From: Hydrogenovibrio sp. 3SP14C1
GTDB taxonomy: Bacteria; Pseudomonadota; Gammaproteobacteria; Thiomicrospirales; Thiomicrospiraceae
DNA length: 64,000 bases
Reading direction: 5' to 3'
NCBI RefSeq assembly: GCF_029625905.1
Contig: NZ_JARTLM010000008.1
Span: forward strand, 1 to 64,000
Of the stretch, positions 52,548 through 61,704 are shown piece by piece. The notes beneath the pieces were generated by a model. It had not been told where the DNA came from and searched no databases. It saw only the letters and a program-made list of their open reading frames with translations. The number at the start of each line of letters is the position of its first letter. The stretch's first letter is position 1. The position numbers were made by a program, and so were the translations under genes.

Positions 52548-53559
52548 TTCGGCTGGATCCGCGTTTATTATTGCAGAAGCAGGGGTTAATCATAATGGCG
52601 ACTTGCAAGCCGCGTTACGTTTAATTGATGCCGCTGTGGAAGCGGGAGCCGATGCCGTTAAGTTTCAAACCTTTAAAACCCAGGCATTGGTTTCAAAACA
52701 GGCCAAGCAAGCGGACTATCAAACACAAAACACCGGAAAACAACAAAGCCAATATGAGTTACTACAATCCTTAGAGCTTTCAGAGCAGGACCATAGAGTC
52801 ATTATTCAACATTGTCTGAATTCTGATATTGAATTTATGTCAACCGCCTTTGATGATGAGAGTATTCGTCTGTTACATCAATTGGGGATGACGCGCTGGA
52901 AGATTCCATCAGGGGAGCTTTTGTCAGTTCCTTATTTACGAAAAATTGCTGCTTATAATCAGCCGACAATTCTTTCGACGGGTATGGGCAATATGGAAGA
53001 AGTTCAATTTTCAGTCGATACGTTGTTAAAAGCCGGCTTAGAGGCTAGTAATTTAACAGTATTGCATGCGAATACCGCTTACCCAACACCATATGAAGAT
53101 GTGAATTTAAACGCCATGCAAACATTAAAGAATGCCTTGAATTTGCCAGTTGGCTTGTCAGATCATTCATTGGGTATTGAAGTGCCTATTGCCGCAGTAG
53201 CAATTGGGGCGACGATGATTGAAAAACATTTCACCTTAGATAAAAACTTGCCGGGCCCAGACCATAAGGCCAGTTTGAATCCTTCAGAGTTGAAATCGAT
53301 GGTAAGTGCAATTCGACATGTTGAGCAAGCATTAGGGCATGGCGAAAAAAAGGTGTCTGCTTCCGAATCCATGAATATTGCCGTGGCGCGTAAGCGCATT
53401 GTTACATCTTGTTCTATCCCAAAGAATACCGTTTTTTCGGAAAAGAATATCACACTCAAGAGAAGTGATTCTGGGGTGTTTGCAACGGAATGGGATCAGG
53501 TGATCGGACAAAAAGCAGCGCGGGATTATCAGGAAGATGAAGGAATTGAGCTTGCCTAA
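52537..53559 (+). CDS. legI: Legionaminic acid synthase (NeuB family)
   Basis: Condenses a 6-deoxy di-N-acetyl-mannosamine-type sugar with phosphoenolpyruvate to form a nonulosonic acid. It has 340 residues: the NeuB barrel (about 8-275, starting AFIIAEAGVNHNGD) and a C-terminal SAF (antifreeze-like) domain (about 285-340, with SIPKNTVFSEKNITLKRS). The start ATG 52537 has GGGGA upstream. It overlaps the acetyltransferase by 11 bp and the next gene by 23 bp. The family cannot tell sialic from legionaminic or pseudaminic acid; the neighbours point to legionaminic acid. Confidence 0.9.
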   Translation: MANNSAGSAFIIAEAGVNHNGDLQAALRLIDAAVEAGADAVKFQTFKTQALVSKQAKQADYQTQNTGKQQSQYELLQSLELSEQDHRVIIQHCLNSDIEFMSTAFDDESIRLLHQLGMTRWKIPSGELLSVPYLRKIAAYNQPTILSTGMGNMEEVQFSVDTLLKAGLEASNLTVLHANTAYPTPYEDVNLNAMQTLKNALNLPVGLSDHSLGIEVPIAAVAIGATMIEKHFTLDKNLPGPDHKASLNPSELKSMVSAIRHVEQALGHGEKKVSASESMNIAVARKRIVTSCSIPKNTVFSEKNITLKRSDSGVFATEWDQVIGQKAARDYQEDEGIELA

Positions 53560-54775
53560 AAAAGTCGCTATTGTGACGGCAACCCGTGCCGAATATGGTT
53601 TGCTGTCGAACTTGATTAGAGCAGTTAATGCGCATTCTAAATTAGAGTGCCAGCTTTTAGTGACTGGAGCGCACTTGGTTTCTGAGCAAGGTCTAACCGT
53701 TGAGCAGATTCGAGAAGATTGCGTTGAGATTGCAGCTGAAATTCCGATTTTGCCGAAAACGACAACAACTGATAATGAAAGTGTGATGTTATCGGATGCC
53801 GTCGCAGAAGCGACATCCGGTTTTGCACGGACGTTTTCACGTCTTAACCCCGATTGTGTGGTGGTTTTAGGCGATCGATACGAGTTGTTGGGAATTTGCT
53901 CGGCGGCTTTGTTAGCACATATTCCAATTGTGCATATTCATGGCGGCGAAGTGACCGAAGGTGCAATGGATGAAGCCATTCGTCATGCGGTCACGAAAAT
54001 GGCGCATTTGCATTTTGTAGCGGCCGAGCCTTATCGCCAGCGTGTGATTCAAATGGGCGAACAACCACCGTGTGTGATTAATGTCGGCGCTCCCGGGTTG
54101 GATGTGATTCAAACAACAGAGTATTTATCTAAAAAAGAGCTGAGTGATTTTTTGGAAATGACGTTAACGCCCCCACTCTTTTTAGTGACTTATCACCCCG
54201 TCTCTTGGGGAGAAACAGCCGGCATTACAGCGCTGCATAATTTGTTTAAAGCCATTGAACAGTTTCCGGAAGCCACCGTCGTTTGGACGGCGGCCAATAC
54301 CGATGCTACCGGAGCTGAGCTCAATCAACACGTAAAACAATGGATATCAACCACTCAGATGAATGCAACATTTGTTTCTTCTTTAGGGTCCCAGCGTTAT
54401 TTGAGTTTGATGAAAGTGTGCGATGTTGTGTTAGGCAATTCTTCCAGTGGCATTATTGAGGCACCCGCCATGGGTGTCGCAACAGTCAATATTGGAGAGC
54501 GGCAAACGGGCCGTCTTCGATCACCATCTGTCATTGATTGTGGTGAGCAGCAGCAAGACATTACGCAGGCTTTAGAGCACAGTTTAGCGCAAGAGTTTAA
54601 AACGATAACGGCACAAAAAGTATCCTGTTATGGCCAAGGTAATAGTGCCAAAGAGATGGTAGAGCAACTGGAAAAAACACTGTTGTCTGAAGAGGCCTGT
54701 TTGGGCGTGAAGTCTTTTTATGATTTACCCTTGAATATAAATGAAAGCATTGACGAGAAGGGAGAAACAATATGA
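53537..54775 (+). CDS. legG: UDP/GDP-sugar 2-epimerase, hydrolysing (LegG/NeuC family)
   Basis: A NeuC-type enzyme of 412 residues that epimerises at C2 and releases the free mannosamine-type sugar for LegI. Family features are the N-terminal KVAIVTATRAEYGLL, the middle HIHGGEVTEGAMDEAIRHAVTKMAHLHF and the C-terminal GNSSSGIIEAPAMGVATVNIG. ATG 53537 overlaps legI by 23 bp; TTG 53552, with AAGGA seven bases upstream, is a credible alternative that starts at PKKVAIV. Its end overlaps the next gene by 4 bp (ATGA). Confidence 0.9.
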   Translation: MKELSLPKKVAIVTATRAEYGLLSNLIRAVNAHSKLECQLLVTGAHLVSEQGLTVEQIREDCVEIAAEIPILPKTTTTDNESVMLSDAVAEATSGFARTFSRLNPDCVVVLGDRYELLGICSAALLAHIPIVHIHGGEVTEGAMDEAIRHAVTKMAHLHFVAAEPYRQRVIQMGEQPPCVINVGAPGLDVIQTTEYLSKKELSDFLEMTLTPPLFLVTYHPVSWGETAGITALHNLFKAIEQFPEATVVWTAANTDATGAELNQHVKQWISTTQMNATFVSSLGSQRYLSLMKVCDVVLGNSSSGIIEAPAMGVATVNIGERQTGRLRSPSVIDCGEQQQDITQALEHSLAQEFKTITAQKVSCYGQGNSAKEMVEQLEKTLLSEEACLGVKSFYDLPLNINESIDEKGETI

Positions 54776-55854
54776 ATCTTTTTGACTGGCGTCGTATTGC
54801 CGTAGATGAAGCGGTAACGGTTAAAGAAGCCTTGACGGTGCTTGATAAAGAAGCGCTGCAGATTGTTTTGGTGACCGATCAAACAGGCTGTTTGAAAGGT
54901 ACCTTAACGGATGGTGATGTCCGCCGTTCCTTGTTGAAAGGAGGGGGAATTGATGGGCCGGTTGTAGAGGCCATGAATTCAAACCCTATCGCAGGTATTG
55001 AAAGTCAGGATAAGATGGCATGGAAAAGAAAGATGTTGGAAAAGTCGATTCGACATCTTCCGATTGTGAATGCTGAAGGTGTGATGGTTGGGCTTTACTA
55101 TGACAAAGCGGAAATTCAAAAACGTTTGAATCCTGTTGTACTGATGTTGGGCGGGTTAGGAACCCGCTTACGTCCTTTAACAGAATCGATTCCCAAACCA
55201 ATGCTTAGAGTAGGAGACAAACCCATTTTAGAAACGATTGTGACGCACATTGCGGAACAGGGGTTTGTGAACTTTTATTTTTGTATTAACTACCTTGGAG
55301 AACAAATCCGAAGTTACTTTGGTGACGGGAGCCAATGGGGCATCAATATTGAGTATGTGGAAGAAGAAGAGCGCCGAGGAACCGCTGGGGCTTTGAGCTT
55401 ACTGCCTGAACAACCTGCGTTACCTTTTATTGTGATGAATGGAGACTTGCTGACCAAAGTCAATTTATCGAGCTTACTGGATTTTCATGAAGAACATCAT
55501 AATATTGCAACCGCCTGTGTTCGGGAATATGCCCAGCAAGTGCCTTATGGGGTTGTTGAAATAGAAGGGGCGCATGTAACTCAGTTGGTTGAAAAGCCGG
55601 TTTATCGTTATTTTGTTAATGCTGGAATCTATGCACTCTCGCCAGAAGCGATGGAAAAAGTTCCTGAACAAGCTTTTTACGACATGCCAACCTTAATTGA
55701 TGAAGTGTTGGCTGAAAAAGGGAATGTCGGCGGATTTCCAATTACTGAATATTGGATGGATATTGGTCAGATGCCCGATTTTGAGCAAGCACAGGCCGAT
55801 TATGAAGTGCATTTCCAAAAAAGAAATGCTAATACCTCTCATCCAATTACATGA
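54772..55854 (+). CDS. ptmE: CBS-domain sugar-1-phosphate nucleotidyltransferase (PtmE-like)
   Basis: 360 residues: two CBS motifs (about 1-118) followed by a nucleotidyltransferase of the RmlA/GMPP fold (about 122-350, with VLMLGGLGTRLRPLTESIPKPML). In Campylobacter jejuni, PtmE joins GlcN-1-phosphate to GTP, which gives the GDP-linked precursor of legionaminic acid; the same architecture here points to a GDP-based route. The CBS part may sense adenine nucleotides. It overlaps its neighbours by ATGA on the legG side. Confidence 0.85.
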   Translation: MNLFDWRRIAVDEAVTVKEALTVLDKEALQIVLVTDQTGCLKGTLTDGDVRRSLLKGGGIDGPVVEAMNSNPIAGIESQDKMAWKRKMLEKSIRHLPIVNAEGVMVGLYYDKAEIQKRLNPVVLMLGGLGTRLRPLTESIPKPMLRVGDKPILETIVTHIAEQGFVNFYFCINYLGEQIRSYFGDGSQWGINIEYVEEEERRGTAGALSLLPEQPALPFIVMNGDLLTKVNLSSLLDFHEEHHNIATACVREYAQQVPYGVVEIEGAHVTQLVEKPVYRYFVNAGIYALSPEAMEKVPEQAFYDMPTLIDEVLAEKGNVGGFPITEYWMDIGQMPDFEQAQADYEVHFQKRNANTSHPIT

Positions 55855-55880
55855 ACAGAAATACGATAACGGAAGCATGC

Positions 55881-56603
55881 ATGTCTAAAGAAGCACAAAA
55901 CGACTTAAAAATTTTAGGACTGGTGCCAGCCAGAGGCGGTTCAAAAGGTATTCCAAAGAAAAACCTTTTTCCTATTATGGCCAAGCCATTATTGCAGTAT
56001 ACCTTTGAAGCTGCAAAAGAGAGCGGGGCGCTGAATAATATTCTGATTTCTTCAGAAGACGATGAAATTTTACACTTTGCTCAGTTGCATGGTATTGATA
56101 CACGGTATCGACGCCCACAAGCGCTTGCAACCGATCAAGCCAGCACGGCGGATGTCGTTCTGGATGTGTTGGCGTGGTTAGAACAGATGGGAGAGTTTCC
56201 CGACGTATTGGTGTTATTGCAGCCGACATCCCCGTTACGGTCGGCAGAGGATATTAATCGAGCCGTTCAGCGTTTTATCGAGTTGGGCGTTGATTCCATG
56301 GTCAGTGTTCATAAAATGGTTGAGCATCCTTTTAAAAGTATGCATATGCAAGAGGATGGCAGTTGGCAATATTTGGCCAGGCCTGATCAAAAAGCCCATC
56401 GCAGACAAGATTATGATGGCAATTTTTTTACGGTAAATGGGGCCTTTTATATTGTTAAGCCAAGTTGGTTTAGGCAGCAAAAAGCGTTTGTGGTTGAAGG
56501 CGAAACGGCTTTATTTGAAATGAGCTCCATTGCTGGAATTGATGTCGACGAATTGGTTGATGTTTTTAAAGTAGAAGCTTATTTAAAAATGTTAGCAAAA
56601 TAA
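55881..56603 (+). CDS. legF: CMP-legionaminic acid synthetase (NeuA/LegF family)
   Basis: Activates the nonulosonic acid with CTP to form the CMP-sugar donor. From ATG 55881 (GGAAG five bases before) it has 240 residues; ATG 55851 overlaps the ptmE-like stop and would add 10. The nucleotide-binding motif LVPARGGSKGIPKKNL is near the N-terminus, and LLQPTSPLRSAEDI is the typical middle motif. A near copy of the repeat core (9 of 10 bases, 56377-56386) occurs in its coding sequence. Confidence 0.9.
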   Translation: MSKEAQNDLKILGLVPARGGSKGIPKKNLFPIMAKPLLQYTFEAAKESGALNNILISSEDDEILHFAQLHGIDTRYRRPQALATDQASTADVVLDVLAWLEQMGEFPDVLVLLQPTSPLRSAEDINRAVQRFIELGVDSMVSVHKMVEHPFKSMHMQEDGSWQYLARPDQKAHRRQDYDGNFFTVNGAFYIVKPSWFRQQKAFVVEGETALFEMSSIAGIDVDELVDVFKVEAYLKMLAK

Positions 56604-56624
56604 ACGAATGGAAGAGAAGTAATT

Positions 56625-59063
56625 ATGACGGTATTAAATGCGCCCAAACAGAATGCTTATGGCGAAGAATTTTATGAAGAGTTAAATGGTAAGATCTTTA
56701 CAAACTCTTCGAGTAAGACGGTTTTTGAGCGTTATTTTAAGGATTCATTTGATGTTGAGTATCAGTTAAATTTAATTGTGGGAACGGACTCTGGATTGTT
56801 ACCCAAATTTATTTACGAAAAATATCGAGACAATAAAAAAGGTCGCGAGTTTGTTTTCTTTGAGCAACCGGAAGTCATTGAAAAATTCGATTTTAGTTAT
56901 CTACCTGATTGGATCAGCGTTCAACCGGCGGGTGTTGATCTGAAAGAACTCAGCGCAAACTGGATTGAATACATGATGACAAAGCGCATTGGACTGTATA
57001 AGTCCATTGCCGTTATTGATGAAATCTCGACAGAAATAAAATCACTTTGGGTTTTGATCAAAGATCAATATTCTCGTCTGCAATTCAGCGATTTAGCCAA
57101 CAACCACACCAAACCATTTGTTGAAGCGCAGCTAAAAAACTTTCCAAGAAATAATTTCCCCATTCAACAAATTAAAAACCGTTTAAAAGGCCAAAAAGCC
57201 ATTATGATTGCAGGCGGTCCGTCTCTTGATCAATCGATAGAATGGATTAAAGACGTGCAGGATTCTTTTTTTATCTTCGCCGTTGGTCGCGTTTCCAAAA
57301 AATTGTATCAAGCTGGAGTGACCCCCGATTTCATTATTTCGGTTGATCCGCATGAATTGAGTTATGACAACAGTAAGCAAATGTTTTACTTTTCTGAAGA
57401 AAGTATTTTGTTGAACTGTTTTCACATCGCACCTCGGTTGTTAAGTCAATGGTCTGGTATCTCTTGCTATTTTGGTGAACTCTATCCTTGGGAAGAAGCC
57501 AGTGGAAACTCCACTTCACCTGGCCCAACGGTGCTTCACAGCGCGGTTGTTCAAGCCGCATATTTAGGGTGTGATGAAATTTATCTCACCGGTGTCGATT
57601 TATGTTTTTACAATGGTCAGACACATGTTTCCGGTACCGCTGAATCTAATGTCGGTAAGCTCGGTATTAAGGATTTGTCTAAAGTATTGACGTACAGCGG
57701 CGAGGAAGCCGAAACAGACATTCCTTTTGCTCAAGGGGTTATCGCATTAGGGAGTATTGCGACTTACTTACAGGAAACGCGTGAAACGAAGTTGTTTAAT
57801 TTAAGTCAAAACGCGGCAAAAGTTGAAAACATTGCATATCGTTCACTTGACGATATTTCTCTACCCGAAGGTGGGAGTCAAGCAAAGTACCCAGTGTTGG
57901 AACAGCTAAAACTTGAGATTAAGTTTTCATTGCCCGAAATGCAGACAATTCTTAAGAATAAGTTAAAAGAGATGCAGTCTGAAAGGGCTTTAATTATCTC
58001 TGCACAGTCCATTCTGACCGATGCGATTAAAAGCATAAAACAATATCAAAAAGACTTTAATGCGAAAGCGTTGGCTAAAGCTCAAAAACATCGCCTAAAG
58101 TTAGAAAAGAAACTGGAAGAGCAAGCAATGATGCTCTTTTATTTTGGGTACAGTTATTTTTCTCAAGTAATGAAGCCAGTCGAGGACAGTTCTAATTTAT
58201 CTGACGATGAAATCGCACACACATTATCTACTTATTTTGATGGAATGAAAAAATCGGTTAAAGATTTCATTGTGTTGATTGATGCCGTCATTACTGAAAT
58301 CAAGTTTATGCAGAAAGAGTTTGATGATAATTCTTTACCTTGTGAATTGGAAACGGTTTGGGAGCAGCATAAAGAATTTGGGCGAGGAGAAGTTTGGACT
58401 CGTTATCATGTGGGGGCACCGACTGCAGAGCAACAAGATTGCCTGGACAGAATGCAAGAAAAGTTCTATGAAGACATTTCTACTGAGCATACTAAGCAAG
58501 CGCAAATGCTCCAACGAAAAGCTTATGGCGTGACCAATTTGATTGACAAAATCAAAGAGGCATTTGAACTGGGTAATGTCCAAGAGTTGAAAGCGCTAAT
58601 GGAACCAGTGCAAACCCTTAAAAACCCCATCGATCAGTTAGGGCTGTCTAATTTTATTGAAGCGTCAATTGCCACGATAGAGGCTCCTGAATCCGCTATT
58701 GAGCTTTATGAAAAAAATGAACATCCTAAATTGCAGGTGTATATAAAGAGTCAATTGTTGCCGACGTACATGAAAACAGAACAGCATGATAAAGCGCTTA
58801 AAACCTTACAGGATTTATGTGAACTGTCAGCAGACTACATGATTCCGTATGCCGATTATTTGAATATTTTAGGAAGACCTGACCTGGCCACTGAAGTGGC
58901 TTTAGAGCTCTTTAGACAAGAGCAAACCAATTTACCGGCATTAATCAAAGTCGTACACTATGCACATAAAGCAGGTTTAAATGATGTGTTTTCAGACGCC
59001 CTGTCTGTCGCACTTTCGATGGATCCTTTTCATCCAGAATTGCAAAGTTACATACAAAAATAA
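56625..59063 (+). CDS. maf: Motility-associated factor glycosyltransferase (Maf, DUF115)
   Basis: An 812-residue cytoplasmic protein. The central MAF_flag10 (DUF115) domain, with IAGGPSLD at about 195-202, is the catalytic type that transfers nonulosonic acids to flagellin Ser/Thr residues. A long helical, coiled-coil region follows (about 430-640), then a TPR-like C-terminal part (about 650-812). It lies 21 bp after legF and just before the two flagellins, the classical place for Maf. It is therefore the probable transferase for the CMP-sugar made by the preceding genes. GGAAGAGAAG precedes the ATG. Confidence 0.92.
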   Translation: MTVLNAPKQNAYGEEFYEELNGKIFTNSSSKTVFERYFKDSFDVEYQLNLIVGTDSGLLPKFIYEKYRDNKKGREFVFFEQPEVIEKFDFSYLPDWISVQPAGVDLKELSANWIEYMMTKRIGLYKSIAVIDEISTEIKSLWVLIKDQYSRLQFSDLANNHTKPFVEAQLKNFPRNNFPIQQIKNRLKGQKAIMIAGGPSLDQSIEWIKDVQDSFFIFAVGRVSKKLYQAGVTPDFIISVDPHELSYDNSKQMFYFSEESILLNCFHIAPRLLSQWSGISCYFGELYPWEEASGNSTSPGPTVLHSAVVQAAYLGCDEIYLTGVDLCFYNGQTHVSGTAESNVGKLGIKDLSKVLTYSGEEAETDIPFAQGVIALGSIATYLQETRETKLFNLSQNAAKVENIAYRSLDDISLPEGGSQAKYPVLEQLKLEIKFSLPEMQTILKNKLKEMQSERALIISAQSILTDAIKSIKQYQKDFNAKALAKAQKHRLKLEKKLEEQAMMLFYFGYSYFSQVMKPVEDSSNLSDDEIAHTLSTYFDGMKKSVKDFIVLIDAVITEIKFMQKEFDDNSLPCELETVWEQHKEFGRGEVWTRYHVGAPTAEQQDCLDRMQEKFYEDISTEHTKQAQMLQRKAYGVTNLIDKIKEAFELGNVQELKALMEPVQTLKNPIDQLGLSNFIEASIATIEAPESAIELYEKNEHPKLQVYIKSQLLPTYMKTEQHDKALKTLQDLCELSADYMIPYADYLNILGRPDLATEVALELFRQEQTNLPALIKVVHYAHKAGLNDVFSDALSVALSMDPFHPELQSYIQK

Positions 59064-59073
59064 TTTCTAAAAG

Positions 59074-59100
59074 CTGGCTAGGTGTTCGTTGCCTAGCCAG
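59074..59100 (+). terminator. Terminator-like hairpin after maf
   Basis: A perfect 9 bp stem (CTGGCTAGG / CCTAGCCAG) with a 9 nt loop, 11 bp past maf. No clean T-run follows. Confidence 0.6.
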
Positions 59101-59244
59101 TTACTCATTATATTTCCCTCTAGTTTTAAATTTATTACGTTCCTCCAACGCTAAAATCTTGTTTTCTTTTGCCACTTTTAATGGCCTTCTGACCCCATAA
59201 ATAGCGGGTTTTTATATTTTTTCTTAATTTTTATTGTTTTTTTC

Positions 59245-59270
59245 TAAAGAAATATCATTAGGGCCGATAC
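59245..59270 (+). promoter_or_regulatory. Sigma-28 promoter of the first flagellin
   Basis: TAAA, 14 bp, GCCGATAC, one base from the FliA -10 consensus GCCGATAA. It is 77 bp upstream of the flagellin ATG. Confidence 0.8.
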
Positions 59271-59347
59271 CTTAATTGAAGGCAGGAAACACTGCCTCAA
59301 ACAAATAAGAAAGACACACAAAGAAAATACACACAAGGAGAAGTATC

Positions 59348-60211
59348 ATGGCAATGGTTATTAATACAAATATGGCTGCAATCAATGCAAATCGTATTCT
59401 AAGTAACACAACTATTGATCAACAAACAGCAATGGAACGTTTAACCTCAGGTAAGCGTATTAACGGCGCAGCAGATGATGCGGCTGGTCTTGCAATTACG
59501 ACTAAAATGACGACTCAGGTAATGGGTACGGATATGGCGATTCGTAATGCAAATGACGGGATTGCCAAAATCCAGACAGCGGATGGCGCTTCAGAAGAAG
59601 TTACAAACATGTTGCAACGTATGCGTGAGTTGGGCGTTCAAGCATTGAACGGTACTTACAGCACAGGTAACCGTACACAAATGCAAGAAGAATTTAGTGC
59701 GCTTCAAGAAGAAATTGATCGTATTGCTCAAACTACAAAATTTAACGGTGTTAACTTGTTGAACTCAGCTGCACTTGGTGCTTCAACAGCGAAAGTTTTC
59801 CACGTTGGTTGGGAATCTGGTGTTAACAACAAAATTTCAATGAGTGTATTGAACGTTGGTACTAGTGCATTGTCTGCCGGTGGTGTCACGTTAGGATCTT
59901 TGACTCTAACAAGTACAGCAACAGGAACAACAGCAGCTTCTGCAGCGGTTTCTAAGTTAGACGTTGTTATGTCAAAGCTTAACTTACAGCGTGCATCATG
60001 GGGTGCGGTACAAAACCGACTAGAGTCAACAGTTTCTAACTTGTCGAATGTAAATGAAAACATCCAAGGTGCACGTTCACGTATCGAAGATGCAGACTTT
60101 GCAAAAGAAAGTGCGAACTTAGCGCGTACGCAAGTACTGCAACAAGCAGGGATGAGTATGTTGTCCCAAGCTAATCAGCAGTCGCAAAATGTGATGCAAT
60201 TACTTCAGTAA
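59348..60211 (+). CDS. fliC: Flagellin (first copy)
   Basis: The major filament subunit, 287 residues. The conserved N-terminal D0/D1 (MAMVINTNMAAINANRILS..., LTSGKRINGAADDAAGLAI) and C-terminal D1/D0 (ESTVSNLSNVNENIQGARSRIEDADFAKESANLARTQVLQQAGMSML) are complete, and the variable centre is short and rich in Thr, Ser and Ala (about 165-215), which provides likely O-glycosylation sites for Maf. It is preceded by a sigma-28 promoter and AAGGAGAAG. The second copy follows after 156 bp. fliC is used here for the family, not for a proven orthologue. Confidence 0.97.
   Translation: MAMVINTNMAAINANRILSNTTIDQQTAMERLTSGKRINGAADDAAGLAITTKMTTQVMGTDMAIRNANDGIAKIQTADGASEEVTNMLQRMRELGVQALNGTYSTGNRTQMQEEFSALQEEIDRIAQTTKFNGVNLLNSAALGASTAKVFHVGWESGVNNKISMSVLNVGTSALSAGGVTLGSLTLTSTATGTTAASAAVSKLDVVMSKLNLQRASWGAVQNRLESTVSNLSNVNENIQGARSRIEDADFAKESANLARTQVLQQAGMSMLSQANQQSQNVMQLLQ
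59881..60165 (+). repeat. 285 bp tract identical to 60901-61185
   Basis: The two flagellin genes agree at every base here, including synonymous sites, while their 5' halves have many silent differences. This is the usual mark of recent gene conversion. Confidence 0.9.
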
Positions 60212-60322
60212 TCGCACAACACGAGTAAGCCCGGTACGTAGCAAGTGAAAATAGAATTTATTTAAGTGGTTCACACTTAATAAACCAGTTCTGCTCAAAG
60301 TTTTACGATTAGGCAGAAGTAT

Positions 60323-60343
60323 AGCTGGAATAACATTCCAGCT
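60323..60343 (+). promoter_or_regulatory. Hairpin between the flagellin genes
   Basis: A perfect 9 bp stem (AGCTGGAAT / ATTCCAGCT) with a 3 nt loop, 25 bp before the second flagellin start. It has no T-run. It may partly terminate or stabilise the mRNA. No sigma-28 promoter match was found in this gap. Confidence 0.5.
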
Positions 60344-60367
60344 GATTTTCAAAAAAGGAGAAGTATC

Positions 60368-61231
60368 ATGGCAATGGTCATTAATACTAATATGGCTGCA
60401 ATCAATGCAAACCGTATTTTAAGTAACACAACTGTTGATCAGCAAACAGCGATGGAGCGTTTGACATCTGGTAAACGTATTAACGGCGCAGCAGATGATG
60501 CGGCTGGTCTTGCGATTACTACTAAAATGACGACTCAAGTAATGGGTACGGATATGTCGATTCGTAATGCGAATGACGGGATGGCTAAAATTCAAACAGC
60601 TGATGGTGCAACTGAAGAAATTTCTAACATGATGCAGCGTATGCGTGAGTTGGGCGTTCAAGCATTGAACGGTACTTACAGCACAGCTAACCGTAGTCAA
60701 ATGCAAGAAGAATTTAGCGCACTTCAAGAAGAAATTGATCGTGTTGCTCAGACTACAAAATTTAACGGTGTTAACTTGTTGAACTCAGCAGCACTTGGTG
60801 CCTCAACAGCAAAAGTTTTCCACGTTGGTTGGGAATCTGGTGTTAACAACAAAATCTCAATGAGTGTATTGAACGTTGGTACTAGTGCATTGTCTGCCGC
60901 TGGTGTCACGTTAGGATCTTTGACTCTAACAAGTACAGCAACAGGAACAACAGCAGCTTCTGCAGCGGTTTCTAAGTTAGACGTTGTTATGTCAAAGCTT
61001 AACTTACAGCGTGCATCATGGGGTGCGGTACAAAACCGACTAGAGTCAACAGTTTCTAACTTGTCGAATGTAAATGAAAACATCCAAGGTGCACGTTCAC
61101 GTATCGAAGATGCAGACTTTGCAAAAGAAAGTGCGAACTTAGCGCGTACGCAAGTACTGCAACAAGCAGGGATGAGTATGTTGTCTCAAGCGAACCAACA
61201 GTCGCAAAACGTACTTTCACTACTTCGTTAA
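60368..61231 (+). CDS. Flagellin (second copy)
   Basis: 287 residues, near-identical to the first copy. Differences include Val for Ile at about 25, SIRNANDGMAK for AIRNANDGIAK, GATEEISNMMQ for GASEEVTNMLQ, SAAGV for SAGGV, and the end NVLSLLR for NVMQLLQ. The same AAGGAGAAGTATC leader precedes both ATGs. It is probably co-transcribed in part with the first copy, with the two flaG genes behind it. Confidence 0.97.
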   Translation: MAMVINTNMAAINANRILSNTTVDQQTAMERLTSGKRINGAADDAAGLAITTKMTTQVMGTDMSIRNANDGMAKIQTADGATEEISNMMQRMRELGVQALNGTYSTANRSQMQEEFSALQEEIDRVAQTTKFNGVNLLNSAALGASTAKVFHVGWESGVNNKISMSVLNVGTSALSAAGVTLGSLTLTSTATGTTAASAAVSKLDVVMSKLNLQRASWGAVQNRLESTVSNLSNVNENIQGARSRIEDADFAKESANLARTQVLQQAGMSMLSQANQQSQNVLSLLR

Positions 61232-61266
61232 TAGCGTTTAATGAAGCGCATTAAAAGGGGGTAAGT

Positions 61267-61677
61267 ATGGATATTCAAAACCACTTACCGCCTGATGTGG
61301 CTTTAAAAATGCAACCTGAATTAAGTCAGGTTGCAACAAACCCTAAAAGTCCGCAGCAGGCTTCAACGTTAACGACGACTGCATTAACGAAAAATGCTGA
61401 CGAGATAACCTTTAATCATGTTCAGACGCAAGCCAAAAGCTTGAATGAAAAAATGTTATTACTTGGTTTGTCGATAGCATTCAGTGTTGATGAAAATACT
61501 CAGTCATCTGTTGTGACTGTGTTGGATACGAAAACAAATGAAGTTGTAAAACAGTTACCCTCAGAAGGGTCTTTGAAAATGATGAAAAATATTCAAGACT
61601 ATCTAGATAACTTGCAACTAAATGAGTTTCAAGAAAAAGAAAGTTTGACAGGGGTCTTATTCAATGAAATCATATAA
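61267..61677 (+). CDS. flaG: FlaG-family protein (first)
   Basis: A 136-residue protein. The C-terminal half is the FlaG domain (about 55-125, with LSIAFSVDENTQSSVVTVLDTKTNEVVKQLPSEGSLKMMKNI); the N-terminal half is Thr/Asn/Gln-rich and likely disordered. In Vibrio and Campylobacter, FlaG influences filament length. It lies 35 bp after the second flagellin. Confidence 0.88.
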   Translation: MDIQNHLPPDVALKMQPELSQVATNPKSPQQASTLTTTALTKNADEITFNHVQTQAKSLNEKMLLLGLSIAFSVDENTQSSVVTVLDTKTNEVVKQLPSEGSLKMMKNIQDYLDNLQLNEFQEKESLTGVLFNEII

Positions 61678-61704
61678 ATGATGAATTGGTAAGGAGATGG
61701 GCGT

